NCBI RefSeq assembly: GCF_036323735.1
Contig: NC_086020.1
Coordinates: 128,460,210-128,524,209 of the forward strand
DNA length: 64,000 bases
Direction: 5' to 3'
From: Rattus norvegicus
Lineage: Eukaryota > Chordata > Mammalia > Rodentia > Muridae
Under the pieces are notes generated by a model that ran no database searches, was not told where the DNA came from, and saw only the letters and a program-made list of their open reading frames with translations. Positions 45,946 to 58,556 of the stretch are shown in pieces. The translations under genes and the position numbers were made by a program. Each line of letters opens with the position of its first letter. Within the stretch, counting starts at the first letter, position 1.

Positions 45946-46877
45946 CCCCAAAATCTTAGTGTAACTCTAACCAAGTTAGAGAAAGAACAATATGACAAGA
46001 ATTTCAATTCTGTGAAGAAAGTAATTGAAGATAATATCAGAAGATGGAAAGAAGTCAGATGCTCATGGATAGGTAGGAATAACATCATCAAACTAGCCAT
46101 CCTACCAAAAGAAATCTGTAGATGCAATGCAATTCTTATCAAATTCCAGTACAGTTCATTATGGACATTGAAAAACTAAATATCAACTTCATTTGAAAAA
46201 TAAAAAACCTACAGGATAGCTAAAAAATTCTTGAACAATAAAAGGACTTCTGGAGGCACAGCTATCCTTGACCTCAAGTTGTACTACAGAGCAATAATAA
46301 AATTGAATAGTATTAGTATAGGAACAGACAGGTTGATCAATGAAATTGAATTGAAGTAACCCCCCCCATCTCCCCAAAAAGAACTCCACTCTCCTACAGG
46401 CACTTGATTTTTGTCAAAGAAGGCAAAATATTAAAATGGAAAAAAAATCTGCAACAAATGGTGCTGGTCTAATTTGATCTCACGATGTCGAAGAATACTA
46501 ATAGTTCCACATCAGTCATCCTGGACAAAACTCAAATCCATTTGAATTAAAGACCTGTACACAAAACCTGATACACTAAATTTAATAGAATTGAAACTAG
46601 GATATAGCCTTGAACTCATGAACATAGGAGACAACTTTCTGGATAGAAAAATAATGATTCAGGCAATAAGAACAATTGATAAATGGGACCTCATTTAACT
46701 ACAAAACTTCTGTAAGGCAAAGGATACTGCCAATAGGACAAGAGGGCAGATTACAGACTGAGAAAGGATCTTCTCAAACCCTACATCTGACAGAGGGTTA
46801 GTACCCAAAATTTATAAAGAACTTAAGAAATTAGACACCAGCAATCTGAATAACCCCGTTAAAAAAATAGGGTAGAG

Positions 46878-47171
46878 CAGGGGCTAGACCACCAATCAAG
46901 TGGTGTACAAAAAAGAGGGATCCATGGCTTCTCATACATATATAGCAGTGGATATCTTTGTCTGATGTATCAATGTGAGAAGAGACACTTGGTCCTGTGG
47001 ACTGTAGAGCGATGCTGGAGCAGTGAGGCAGGAGAAGGTGGATTGGTAGGGGCATAGAGGCAAAGAGGAGAGAGGAGAGGGCAGATGTGGGATTGGTATT
47101 TTTAGAGGAGTAACTAGAATGTGGGATAACATTTGAGATGTAAATGAATGGAATGATTAATAAAATAGAAA
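46878..47171 (+). mobile_element. Very short L1 3'UTR-tail insertion
   Basis: About 290 bp of an L1 3'UTR end (ggatccatggcttctcatac ... catttgagatgtaaatgaa, A-rich tail) inserted in Lx ORF2. Flanking sequence is repeated: aaaaaaatagggtagag (46861-46877) and aaaaaaatggggtagag (47172-47188), one mismatch, which identifies the event as target-primed insertion. Confidence 0.85.
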
Positions 47172-47755
47172 AAAAAAATGGGGTAGAGAACTAAACAGAA
47201 AATCTCATCAGAGGAATATTGAGTGGCTGAAAAGCACTTAAGAACTATTCAAAGTCCTTAGTCATCATATAAATGCAAATCAAAACAACTCTTAGATTGC
47301 ATCATACATAGTCAAAATGACTAACGCATTAAAAAAATAAAACAAACCCTTGAGTGATAGCAAATGCTGTTGAGAATGTAGAGCATTAGAAACACTCCTC
47401 ACTTGCTGGTGGGAGGGAAAACTTGTACAACCACTTGGGAAATCAATTTAGCGTGTTCTCAGAAAGCTGGAAATAGTCCTGACTGAAGATAAAGTTGTAC
47501 TGCTTCTGAACGTACACCCGAAAGATGCTCCAACCCACAAACACATCTGCTCAGGAAGCAACCTAGGTGTACCTTAACTGAAGAATGGATAAAGGATATT
47601 TGGTACATCTTCACAATGGAATAGTATTCAGCTATTAAAACAAAGACATCATGATTTTACAGGCAAATAGATGGAACTTGAAATTATCATCCCGAGTGAG
47701 GTAACCGGATCCAGAAAGCCATGGATGGTATATATACGCAGTTACAAGTGGATAT

Positions 47756-48905
47756 AACTCATAAGTACAGAATAACTACGCTATAATCCACAGACAAAAA
47801 TAAACTGGGTAATAAGGAAATCCTAAAGGGAGGAAGCACAAATCTCATTCAGAGGAGGAAACTAAATAGTAGTTGAAGGTGGATGTTGAGGAGGAACTGG
47901 ATAGGAAAGAAGGTGATAAAAGGAATGGGATAGCAATCAGGGATGAGTAGGAGGGGGTAAGAGAAGACTGGGAGTGGGGATTGAAATTGGTGGAGTGTGG
48001 GTATCTCTGGAGACTAGCTGGAGGCCTTGGATGGGAGGGATGCAGGGAAGCTCTGGAAGTGACCCTAGCTTAGTGTCCTACCAAAGGGAGACATAGAGAC
48101 TGAGACATAGAGTCTTCCTCCTATAGGCTGGCAGGGCTTTCAGAGGAGTTAGATGAACATAAATCCACCCACAAAACCTTCAAACCCAAATTTGTCTTAC
48201 CTACAAGATATACAGGGGAAAAGATGCAGTGCAGACTGAAGTAACAGTGAATCAATGACTGACCCAACTTGAGAATCATTTTATTTGAGATAGCCAACTC
48301 CTCTCCTGACACTATTAATGATAACTCTGCTCTGCTTACAGGCATAAACCTAGAAACTGTCTCCTGAGAAGCTTTGTCCAGCGGCCGATTGAGGTAGATG
48401 CAAAGACCCACATCCAGAAATCAGGTGGAACTCCCAGGGAGTCTTATGGAAGAGCAGGAGATAGCAGTAAATAAGAGGGGTCAAAAAAGCTATAAAACGA
48501 CCCAAAGAATCAACTAACCTGAGACCAGGGGGGCTCACAGAGCCTGGGATACCAAGAGGGAGCATAGGAGCTAGACCTAGTCCCCCTTCATGTTTGTATC
48601 GAATGTGCAACTTGATGTTCTTGTGACTCCCCTAACAAGTGGAATAAGGTCTGTTTCTGCTCTCTGTTCTCTGCCATTGGATCCCCTTCTATCATTCTTG
48701 GTCTGCCTGGTTAGGCCTCAGTGGGAGAAGACATGCCTAGACTTGCTGGGAATTGATGTTCCAGGGTGGTTTATTACCCAGGGGAGCTTCCTGTTCTCTC
48801 AGGAGAGGGGGAGGGGGCAATAGATAGAGGAATTTGTAAGGGCCAGGCATAGAAGAGAGCAGAAAGAGAGATCTGTGATTGGGCTGTAAAGTGAATAAAA
48901 TATAA
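47756..48905 (+). mobile_element. Lx L1 3'UTR
   Basis: Follows the ORF2 end. Blocks include cagaggaggaaactaaatag, gtgaccctagcttagtgtcc, ccaacttgagaatcatttt, tgacactattaatgataact and ctgtaaagtgaataaaat at the end. Shares block order with 40975-42835. Confidence 0.75.
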
Positions 48906-50341
48906 AAGTAAGCAAAACATTTATTGGACAATTATTAGCTAATAACATACATCAGTGTTGTAAGAAAAAGTGTTTTAGAGACACTATGAAAAGCAAATAC
49001 ATAGCCAAGTAATGTGTAAACACTATGTTGATTTAAAAATTCTTAGGAAACCCTGTTTGTGACAGCATACTCTTTTTGTACATGATATATATTGATGCCT
49101 AGAGAAAAAGAAAATATTTATCACTCTATTATTTCCTTTTAGTATCGAAGGAGTAGATTGATGTCCTTATGCAGATGAAGGCAGGTACAAGAAAGAATGA
49201 GGCCTATCATTGGACAAGAAGGAAGGATGGGTGGAAGAAAAGTTTTAGAGAGGAGGAGACCAGAGCAAGAAAGATCACCTGAGAGAATATGGAGATGGAT
49301 ATTAGATTCTTCTCTGCACATTTACAGGTTTTTATGAATATTCTTAAGAGATGGATGTGTATAGGGCTTTGTATGTCTAGGTGGGCAATTATATCTTATC
49401 AATTGGATCAGAGGCTATTCTGTTGTGTATTCTCTCATGTTGCGATTTAATTGAGTTCAACAGAGTGTGTGGTGGCTGGACACACTGGGCTGCCACAGAA
49501 CTGGGATGTGTATGTCTGGCAGGATGGTAACCTGCCTTGGGAACTAGATGGGTAGAGAGATTGTTGCCAGGCTGAGAGAGAGGCCTTCAGCAGTGTGACA
49601 TGGGTTGGAACTAAGCGGGTGAGACGCTTTGCTTACTGAGATGAAAATATCAAACGGATGCCATGGGGCACTATGGTGATGGCACCTAGGGCAGGGTAAA
49701 GAATCCTTTTATTTTAATTTTGCAGCAACAAAAAGGATAAGGCAAATCATAATGATAAAAATAAATACTATTTGTATAACTTATTTATCTTCATTTTTAT
49801 TATTTTATTAGTATACTTATTTAACTATCATTATTGTCATTATTAATTATTATTATTATTAAACTAATGCTCACTTATAAAGAAACAAGCTGAAATCAAG
49901 GTAATTTAGTTTTATCCAGAGCAGATAGGAAGGGTCAGCTAAGAAGCAGAGAATAACCAAATTCTTGGTGACATCACTTCGATAACCTTATTAATATCTA
50001 AAGAAAACCTGATAAGATGATCACTGTCCTGTGAGAAGATGAAGCATCAGGTTGAGTCCCAGAAAGTTACCTCCAGTTCACTGTGTGTAGATATATGTAA
50101 CAACAACAGCGTGGACATTGTAGATTCCTATCATAATTTCAATGACTTTTATTTTTGTTTTAGCTTGGATTTCATTGAAAGCATATAAATAATGATTTAT
50201 TATAATTTTCTAATGAAAAGACAAATATGCTTTATTGACATGAACTTACTAAATATAATTGCTTTGATTTCTTTGTTAAGAGGCTTTAGCAAGGATAGAG
50301 ACAAGAGACAATTACTAATGGTAGCAACTAAACGTCTGGAA
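48906..50341. other. Spacer with a short (ATT)n run
   Basis: Mixed to AT-rich DNA, no gene seen. An ATT-rich stretch lies at about 49790-49863, purest near 49845-49860. Confidence 0.5.
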
Positions 50342-50352
50342 AAAAATCTTCC

Positions 50353-50943
50353 TCTTTGAGGCAGAAGGAACACCCATTCAGAGCCTGCCCCACATGTGGC
50401 CCATACATATACAGCACCAAACTAGATAAGATGGATGAAGCAAAGAAGTGCAGGCTGACAGGAACCGGATGTAGATCTCTCCTGAGAGACACAGCCAGAA
50501 TACAGCAAATACATAGGCGAATGCCAGCAGCAAACCACTGAACTAAGAACGGGACCCCCATTGAAGGAATCAAAGAAAGGACTGGAAGAGCTTGAAGGGG
50601 CTTGAGACCCCATATGAACAACAATGCCAAGCAACCAGAGCTTCCAGGGACTAAGCCACTACCCAAAGACTATACATGGACTGACCCTGGGCTCCAACCT
50701 CATAGGTAGCAATGAATAGCCTAGTAAGAGCACCAGTGGAAGGGGAAGCCCTTGGTCCTGCCAAGACTGAACACCTAGTGAACGTGATTGTTGGGGGGAG
50801 AGTGATAATGGGGGGAGGGTGGGGAGGGGAACACCCATATTGAAGGGGAGGGGAAGGGGTTAGAGGGATGTTGTCTCGGATACCGGGAAGGGGAATAACA
50901 ATCGAAATGTAAATAAGAAATACTCAAGTCAATAAAGATACAT
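50353..50943 (+). mobile_element. 3'UTR-only L1 insertion with perfect TSD
   Basis: 591 bp: L1 3'UTR from the aaggaacacccattcagagc block to the tail (gaaatgtaaataagaaatac), with the G-rich tract at about 50794-50830. Flanked by aaaaatcttcc at 50342-50352 and 50944-50954. Strong 5' truncation; no ORF2 sequence. Only a few differences from the younger L1 3'UTRs. Confidence 0.93.
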
Positions 50944-50954
50944 AAAAATCTTCC

Positions 50955-51924
50955 CGTTTAATGGTATTGATAAGTAGCTATGAAACTATTATCTAGCTAG
51001 AAAAATGATGTACAGAAATAGTAGCTGCTGCTAAATAGAGAATATGTGTACAGTATATAAGAAACTCATCTGCTTAGAAACCATACTGAAAACTTCAGTG
51101 AAAATAATTTTCATTGAACAAAAATGTCAAAGTTTATAGGTATTTAAATATTTTACATCTACAAACATACTATTTTTGTTTCTGATATTTATTTATTATC
51201 TTATTTGCATATATTATTTAGCTAATACATGATATTTTATATGTAAATAAATATGAGCAGATACACATTTCCAATTTTACTTCAATTCTGTGTGATGTAG
51301 AACTTTGGATGACATCTATTTTCTTCATAATGTTTCAGTCACAACATTTTGTTATTTATAACTTGTGCAGGCTAGACACATGCAGTCAACTAAGCTCCAG
51401 GGACCACATGTCCAAATTCCAGACAATTGTACTTTGAGGAATACCTTTCATCATAGCATCTATGTGCTAGCTGAAGGATTTCCTTTCTTGAATTGTGGTC
51501 ATAATATGAAAAACCAATCTTAAATATTTACAAATTCAACTCAAAATTTTTATGTTCATAAATTTAGAGTACATTAAATTTTATAAAATGTAAGGGAAAT
51601 ATAAAATTGCTTTGAAATGTAATTCTTATTTATGTTATTTATATTATTATGCTTCTTAACAGCCTTTTAAATTTATTTTTAATATTCAAATTTACTTAAA
51701 CTATTTATTTCTTCTCCAATTCCGCCCAGGTAACTTTTATGTTTTCCTCCAAATTCATAGTCTTTTTTTCACTAAGTATTATTATATGTAGATGTGTTTG
51801 CTATGTAATGTTACTTATATGCAATTATTCTAGGCTAATTGGCATTAGACAACCAATTAATTTATTCTTGTCTGAAGAAAACCACCTTTGCTATTTCCAG
51901 CATTCATCAGTTACCTATAGTGAA
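50955..51924. other. AT-rich spacer
   Basis: Nothing recognised. Confidence 0.5.
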
Positions 51925-52004
51925 TGTGCATGTGTGTGTGCATGTGTGTGTGTGCATGTGTGTGCATGTGTGTGTGTGCATGTGTGTGTGCATGTGTGTG
52001 TGTG

Positions 52005-52038
<34 letters not shown>
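51925..52038 (+). repeat. (TG)n microsatellite with periodic CATG
   Basis: Runs of TGTGTG spaced by CA every 8-12 bases, giving a higher-order gtgtgtgcat pattern, then a pure TG tract at the right end. Open frames across it are artefacts of the repeat. Confidence 0.93.
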
Positions 52039-52041
<3 letters not shown>

Positions 52042-55031
52042 AGGGTTGAAACCTTAGGGGATTTTCCCCATCTAGTTTGGTGTGGTCATAAGTATCTTCC
52101 TTGTTCAGCTTATGTTTAGGTGGCCAAGTTGGTGAAACTTTTTAGGTATACCTTCCTATGTTATTAGGAGACACAAACTTACAGCAAAGTTCGTGATCCA
52201 CAGGTTTTTGCAATTTTTATGCACTTTCTTCCTCAATGTCCTCTGAATCTTCAGTGTGGGAGTGCTTTCGTGATGTATCCACTGGGACTGAGCTTCTCAA
52301 CTCTGCATTTTGATTAGTTGTGGGTTTCTGTAGTAGTCTTCATCTGTTGGAAAGAGAAATTTCCTAGATGAGGAGGGAAGCCTAATCTTATACATGGTTG
52401 AAAGGAGAAATGTTGGGATTCTTGTTAGGGATTATGTTGGTTTAGTAAATAGTGGTTGTATATTCTCTTCCATTAGCTATGATTTTACTAACACTGTTAC
52501 TAGCTAGCTGTTTGATAAAAGATGTGACTTTCCCACTTGCTTTTATTCAATATTCCTCAAATATTTTTGTTGTCTTAAATCCACAATTCCATGGAAATTC
52601 AGTTAAAAATTTCTGAATCTCTGTAGAAGATATCTAGGTGGCTACAAGTAACTCCACTTCATATGTAGAACAGACTAGGGTATTCATTTTAAACATACAG
52701 ACTTTTTCAAAAGTTAACACTTATCAGTCCAATATGAGAATGCAGAGGAAATCTGGCACCTTTATAAGTGAAGGAACTAATCTTCAGGTAGTGAACCCAT
52801 TTTAATCTGGCAAAATTCAAAGATTTTTATCTACCATATAAAATATATTTTCATGAGAGACATCTAAATGAAGGAGTCATGGAATCTTTGTCCGTATTCC
52901 TAGCAAAAACAATGGTAAAATGAATCTTCATTGTCAGAGATTGCTAACTCCTTAAGTGACTCTTCGCAGCACTATTCTGTAACTAATGTATTCTTCTGTT
53001 TATTCAATAAATGATATTAAACATACAAACTTGTTTATGTGCCAAAGATACATTTAGTTTATATTAATAGGGGCTTTAGTATTTCCGTAAACATATTTCT
53101 TCACTAACCTATTTTAGAAATGAAGCCCTTAGAACAATTTCCAATTTCACCATGGTCTTTAAAGTTACATGAACACATTGGAAATGATATCAAGAGCATT
53201 ATTGATAATAAGGGAGCCTTTGTTAAGTATGTTAGTTCTTTTACAATACATTACTGTACTGGCTAATAAAAAAAGTAAAATATATTTTGATTTTATTCTA
53301 GTTAAAATGCAAAGTAGCAGGTGAGTTGTAGGCAAGTACAGTTCTCTGTGTGCTAATACCTTAAACATTGTGTAAAGAATGTTTCCTCATGTGCTATGTA
53401 TATAATTGTTAATTTAAATATGCATTCATTTCCTCACCCAAAATTTATTTCAGAGATATTTCACCTTATTTACATGCTTAAATCTTCTAAACACTTTCCT
53501 AAATTTGCATCCTATGGGACATTAAACCCCCATCTTTGCTGCTTCACCGTGAAGCTCTAGCATTTCTGAATTTGGTATTTGGCTAATAGCTCTATTACCT
53601 TTCATGCTGAGTCCAAAGCTTTACCTCCCTCAAGCTTTACTTTTGCCAACTGGAAATTTTCCATCCTGTCAGGGAAAACCCACTGTGCAGTATGCTGAGG
53701 GACTAGGCCCTCTCTTGCTGAGTGACAGCTACTCAATAGAGAAAAGAGCCACAGAGAGATGCCGATACGTATTAAACTCAGTGAAGAGAATGAGCTTTGT
53801 ATTTCAAAATGTCACTTTCTTAGAGTTCAGTGGGAGTGAGTGGCTATAATAAGGTAATTTCTAGAGGGAACCATACTGTAGTTCATTGTATAAATAATTG
53901 ATTTGATCAGCTGAAATTATTGTGCCTAGTCTTGAATGACCTTTCAGATGAATTACTGGGTTTTCACTACAAAAGCAACCAGAGCTTATAGTAAGATGTC
54001 AAAGAAATCTATATACAGTAGTTTTCTATAAAAAGAAGGGTTATTAAATGGCATTACTTCCTTTGAATAACTAAAATATGATCAGCTCTTTCCCTGTGTA
54101 CAAGTAGAGACAGCATATCTTGGATTTTATTTGAATGGTCAAGGTCAAACACTAACAGTGAAGTTTTTCAACCCTGTCATGAATACACATGTTACAGAAA
54201 ATATTTTTAAATAAAATACAACACATAAATGACTTTACAATAAAGGGGAAAGGGTCTTTTTATGTGTTCCTACTATTATAATATGGAAGCAATTATATTT
54301 TTATAAATTATCAATCCTGAGAGAAAGACTTTTTCCTTAGTGTCCTGATTCTTTATTTAATGAAATCTTAATTGAAAAATACTTCTGTTACATTACCTTA
54401 TTTGTTTCTTTGCCTTGGCCATTTGAGATACTCTCTCTGGGGACTCACTGGAGAATCATCCCCCAACACTATAAAGGAAATAACGTTTTATTCTTTGAGT
54501 ATTATTTTTACACACAAATATATATATATCACAAACAAATATATATTTAAAATTTCTATAATTATATATCATTATAATTCTATCATTATAAATCTCTCTC
54601 CATATATAAATATAATATATATGATTATATAATCATTTTTGTGTATTTTTTTCTGTGTATGGCTTGAGGGCTAACAAATCTGCATTGGAGCACCAATAAG
54701 GAAGGGGACAGGTGGTTCAACCATAGGAGAAGCTAAACCTTCTTCCAGTCATTAATATCTATAGAATTTAGTCTATGGATGAGGCCCAAAAATATACCCC
54801 TTTCATGTTGACTTGACTATTGCTTTTGTTTAAGTTGCATTTACACAGCTATTTCTATAAGATACTGTTAAACTGCAGACTTCCTAGTAGTCTTGGATAT
54901 ATATTGAATATAAATATAAATCTCCTGTTGTGATTTCTGAGATAGGCTCTATCTGCTGTAAAAAGAGGTTTCATTGATGGAAATTGGTAATTATACATAT
55001 TTATGTGTATAAGACTAAGTTTTAAAGTGTA
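52039..55031. other. Spacer, nothing recognised
   Basis: AT-rich overall with a less AT-rich island at 53520-53860. The 81-codon frame at 53604-53849 has no domain. Very AT-rich low-complexity DNA lies at 54500-54640. Confidence 0.5.
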
Positions 55032-55930
55032 GTAATGGGACCTCATAAAACTGCAAAGCTTCTGTAAGGCAAAGGAGACTGTCATTAGGACAAAACAGCA
55101 ACCAACAGATTGGGAAAAGATCTTTAACAATCCTACATCTGTTAGAGGGCTAATATCCAAAATATACAGAGAACTCATGAATTTAGACTCAAGAGAGCCA
55201 AATAACCCTATTAAAATGGGGTACAGAGCTAAACAAGAATTCTAAGCTGAGGTATGCCCAATGGCTGAGAAGCACCTAAAGAAATGTTTAATATCCTTAG
55301 TCATCAGGGAAGTTCAAATAAAAACAACCTTGAGATTTCATCTCACACCAGTCAGAATGGCTAAAGTCAAAACAAGGCAACAGCAGATGCTGGCAAGGAC
55401 GTAGAGAAAGAGGAACACTCCTCCGTTGTTGGTAGGATTGCAAACTGGTACAATCACTCTGGAAATCAGTCTGGAGGTTCCTCAGAATATTGGACATTGA
55501 ACTGCCTGAGGATCCAGCTATACCTTTCTTGGGCATATACCCAAAAGATGCTCCAATATACAAGAAAGACACATGGTCTACTATGTTAATAGCAGCCTTA
55601 TTTATAATAAGCAGAAGCTGGAAAGAACCAAGATGCCCTTCAACAGAGGAATGGATACAGAAAATGTAGTACATCCACACAATGGAGTACTACTCCGTTA
55701 TCAAAAACAATGACTTCGGGGTTGGGGATTTAGCTCAGTGGTAGAGCGCTTGCCTAGCAAGCGCAAGGCCCTGAGTTTGGTCCGCAGCTCTGAAAAAAAA
55801 AAAAAGAAAAAGGAAAAAAAAACAATGACTTCATGAAATTCATAGGCAAATGGATTGAACTAGAGCATGTCATCCTCAGTGAGGTAACTCAATCACAGAA
55901 AAACACACATGATATGCACTCACTGGTAAG
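55032..55930 (+). pseudogene. L1 ORF2 C-terminal remnant
   Basis: Several frames with stops. The stretch downstream of the Cys motif (IEL-PEDPAIP type) is recognisable at about 55490-55690 and is split by the ID insertion. No catalytic domain. Confidence 0.85.
55718..55817 (+). mobile_element. Rat ID SINE (BC1/tRNA-Ala-like), plus strand
   Basis: Starts ggggttggggatttagctca; A box tagctcagtgg intact. The B-box region reads gagtttggtcc where the copy at 44.5 kb has gggttcggtcc, a CpG-type C-to-T change. A-rich tail to 55817. Perfect target-site duplication aaaaacaatgacttc at 55703-55717 and 55818-55832, inside L1 ORF2. Confidence 0.97.
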
Positions 55931-56634
55931 CCCAAAAACACAAATTACCCAAGAAACAATGCACAGACCACATGATGCTCAAAAAGAAGGATGACCATCT
56001 GTGGATGCTTCAATCCTTCTTAAAAGGGAGAACAAAATATTCATAGGAAGGGATATGGAGGCAAATTTTGAGCACAGCTTAAAGAAATGGCCATTCAGAG
56101 CCTGCCCCACATATGCCCCATGTAGATATATACACACATATACAGCCACCAAAACTAGGCAAGATTGATGAAGCTAAAAAGTGCATGCTGACAGAAACCA
56201 GATAGAGAGATTTCCTGGGAGACACAGCCAGAGCATTTCAAATACAGAGGCTAATGCTAGCAGCAAACCATTGAACTGAGAATTAGACCTCATTGGAGGA
56301 ATTAGAGAAGAGATTGAAAGAGCTGATGGGGCTTGCAACCCCATAAGAACAACAATGCCAACCAACCAGAACTCCCAGGTACTAAACCACTACCGGAAGA
56401 CTATACATGGACTTACCTATGCCTCCAAGTGCATATGTAGCAGAGGATGGGATAGTTGGGCAGCAATGGAAGGAAAAGTCCTTGGTGCTGCCAAGGTTGG
56501 AACCCCAGGGTAGGAGAATGTCGGAGGGGCAGCAAGGGGTTGATTGGGGAAGAGAACACCCTTACAGAAGAAGGGGAGGGTGATGGGATGGGGGCTTATT
56601 AAAAATTAGAAAAAAATATAAAATAAAAAGAAAA

Positions 56635-57665
56635 TGTTCATAGGAGGACAAATTTCACAAGATATTTTGGAAAATACTTGGAATATTCTTTTTTACTTAT
56701 ATGTATGCATTTAAATATTATATTTATAAACATTGCCATATTTGATTGTATTCATAGATATAGGCAAAAATGGTTGATTATGCATTAACAAATGTCTTAG
56801 AAGATATAGACCAACATATGTACTTTCAGATAGACTTTACAGAGGGATGAAGAAACTAAGAAAATTTCAACTAATTACTTTTATATTTTTTATATATATC
56901 TATATTTATTCTTTATTTGATTGAAAGCAGTGCACAGCCATTTTTATAATCCATAATAAACAAATGTGTAAAATTAATGTATCCGTGAAAGCTAGAGAAA
57001 TATAAAATATATAGGTATATATATAGGTATATAAAATTTGTAAGTAGGAAGAGGTTGGGGAAATACTATAATAAATACACATTGTATATCATGGTTAGGA
57101 AAATTTATCCTCTTATAGATTTAGAGTTTTAGCTTATTTTCCAATTCAGTCATTTTTAATTCTATTTTATTATGTTGTTGTTGTTTTTCTTTTTGTTGTC
57201 ATTTTACATTCTGCATACTAAACCTCTCCTAAATGTGTACCTGGCAAAAATTCTCTCACATTCTGTGACTTTCTTTGGTATACATGTGACAGTTTCTTAG
57301 GCTGTAGATAATGTTTTTAGTTTATGAGGTGCAAGGTTTCTGATATTGGCCCTAGTTTTTGAAAGTAGAATCCTATTAAGAAAGAACTTTCTTATACTTA
57401 TATCTAATAGGGAATAACACATATTTTCTTCTAGCAATTTTGGTTTTTCATGTTTTAAATTGAGGTCTTTAATTTTCTTGAATCTACTTCTTGTTCAGTG
57501 TGGTAGATGTGGTTAGAATTTCATTGTTGGTCAGGTGGATATTCAGTTTTCCCCAGAATCATACATGTTACTAGAAACCTAGCTTGCTATAAAGGGCTAG
57601 TTAGGTTATGGTCCTAAGAAGAGAATATATTATTTTCATTTTGCTAGATTATCTAAATATCTTAC
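56635..57665. other. AT-rich spacer
   Basis: Nothing recognised. Confidence 0.5.
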
Positions 57666-58188
57666 ATTTTTTATTTGTTTTTTCCCATTTTTACTAAACT
57701 GGGTATTTCTTATATACATTTCAAATGTTATTTCATTCCCCGGTTTTCTGTCCATCAGCCCTATAACACCTCCCCCTCCCCCTCTACAAGGGAGTTCTCC
57801 TACCCATCCACCTTACCAACCCCTCCAACAATCACCTACACTGGGGGTCCAACCTTGGAAGGACCAAGGGCTTCCCCATCCACTGGTGCCCCAACAAGGC
57901 TATTCACTGCTATTTGTGCAGTTGGAGCGCAGAGTCATTCCATGTTTAGTCTTTGGGTAGTGGTTTAGTGCCTGGAAATGCTGGTTGGTTGGCATTGTTG
58001 TTCTTATGGGGTTGTAAGCCCCGTCAGCTCTTTCAGTCCTTTCTCAAATTCCTCCAGTGGGGGTCCAGTTCTCACTTCAGTGGTTTGCTGCTAGCATTCG
58101 CCTATGTATGTTCTGGCTGTGTCTCTCAGGACTTTATCCAGTTCCTGTCAGCATGCACTTTTTAGCTTCATCCATCTCATCTAGTTTT

Positions 58189-58190
<2 letters not shown>

Positions 58191-58272
<82 letters not shown>

Positions 58273-58294
58273 CATGTATGTATGTATGCATGTA

Positions 58295-58361
<67 letters not shown>
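58191..58361 (+). repeat. Compound (TA)n(TG)n(TGTA)n(TA)n microsatellite
   Basis: TA to about 58235, TG to about 58268, a TGTA/TGCA-rich middle, TG again, then TA to 58361. It sits exactly where other L1 3'UTRs here have a short ggccatatatatatacagcc-type stretch (minus orientation), so it likely grew from it. Confidence 0.95.
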
Positions 58362-58365
<4 letters not shown>

Positions 58366-58556
58366 CATGTGGGGCAGGCACTGAATGGGTGTTCCTTTAG
58401 GCTGTGCTCAAAACTTTGCCTCCGTATTCCTTCCTATGGATATTTTTGTTCCCCTTTTAATGAAGGAGTGAAGAATCCACATTTTGGTCATCTTTCTTGA
58501 GTTTCATGTGGTCCATGTATTGCAATTTGGGTAAAACGAGCATTTAGGATAATATC

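Larger units (their letters stand above)
43966..47755 (+). pseudogene. Lx L1 ORF2 remnant (linker, reverse transcriptase, C-terminus)
   Basis: Starts at the segment equivalent to DTMKAVLRGKLIAL and continues through the linker, reverse transcriptase and Cys-rich region in many short frames. The catalytic FADD is degraded to VGDV (about 45125-45136, frame 45125-45394). The equivalent of the Cys motif lies near 47360-47430. Three insertions split it. Long dead. Confidence 0.85.
42880..48905 (+). mobile_element. Old Lx-type L1 with three later insertions
   Basis: 5'UTR remnant (42880-43370) with two related halves starting agattcccttcctgcat and agatttccttcctgcat, ORF1 start, an internal deletion joining ORF1 to ORF2 near 43965, ORF2 to about 47755 and a long Lx 3'UTR ending gctgtaaagtgaataaaat at about 48900. 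It is interrupted by an ID SINE (44520), a medium-reiterated repeat (45345) and a short L1 tail (46878). High divergence and the Lx-type 3'UTR mark it as much older than the elements near 21-31 kb. Confidence 0.85.
55032..56634 (+). mobile_element. 5'-truncated L1 carrying an ID SINE
   Basis: Starts in the ORF2 C-terminal region (gggacctcataaaactgcaa), passes the Cys-rich region (frame fragments near 55380-55450), is interrupted by an ID SINE at 55718, and continues to the ORF2 end near 55930 and 3'UTR. The final tail lacks the usual gaaatgtaaat block and ends in an A-rich stretch near 56634. Confidence 0.9.

Noticed and set aside
51739..52119. 126-codon frame rich in Cys and Val
   Set aside because: Most of it is translation of a TG/CATG microsatellite; same for frames across 58177-58500 and 41138-41329.
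53604..53849. 81-codon frame in a less AT-rich spacer island
   Set aside because: No recognisable domain or splice context; kept only as spacer description.
55718..55795. Possible tRNA gene (A box and partial B box)
   Set aside because: The sequence is an ID SINE: TSD on both sides, A-rich tail, and no complete cloverleaf.
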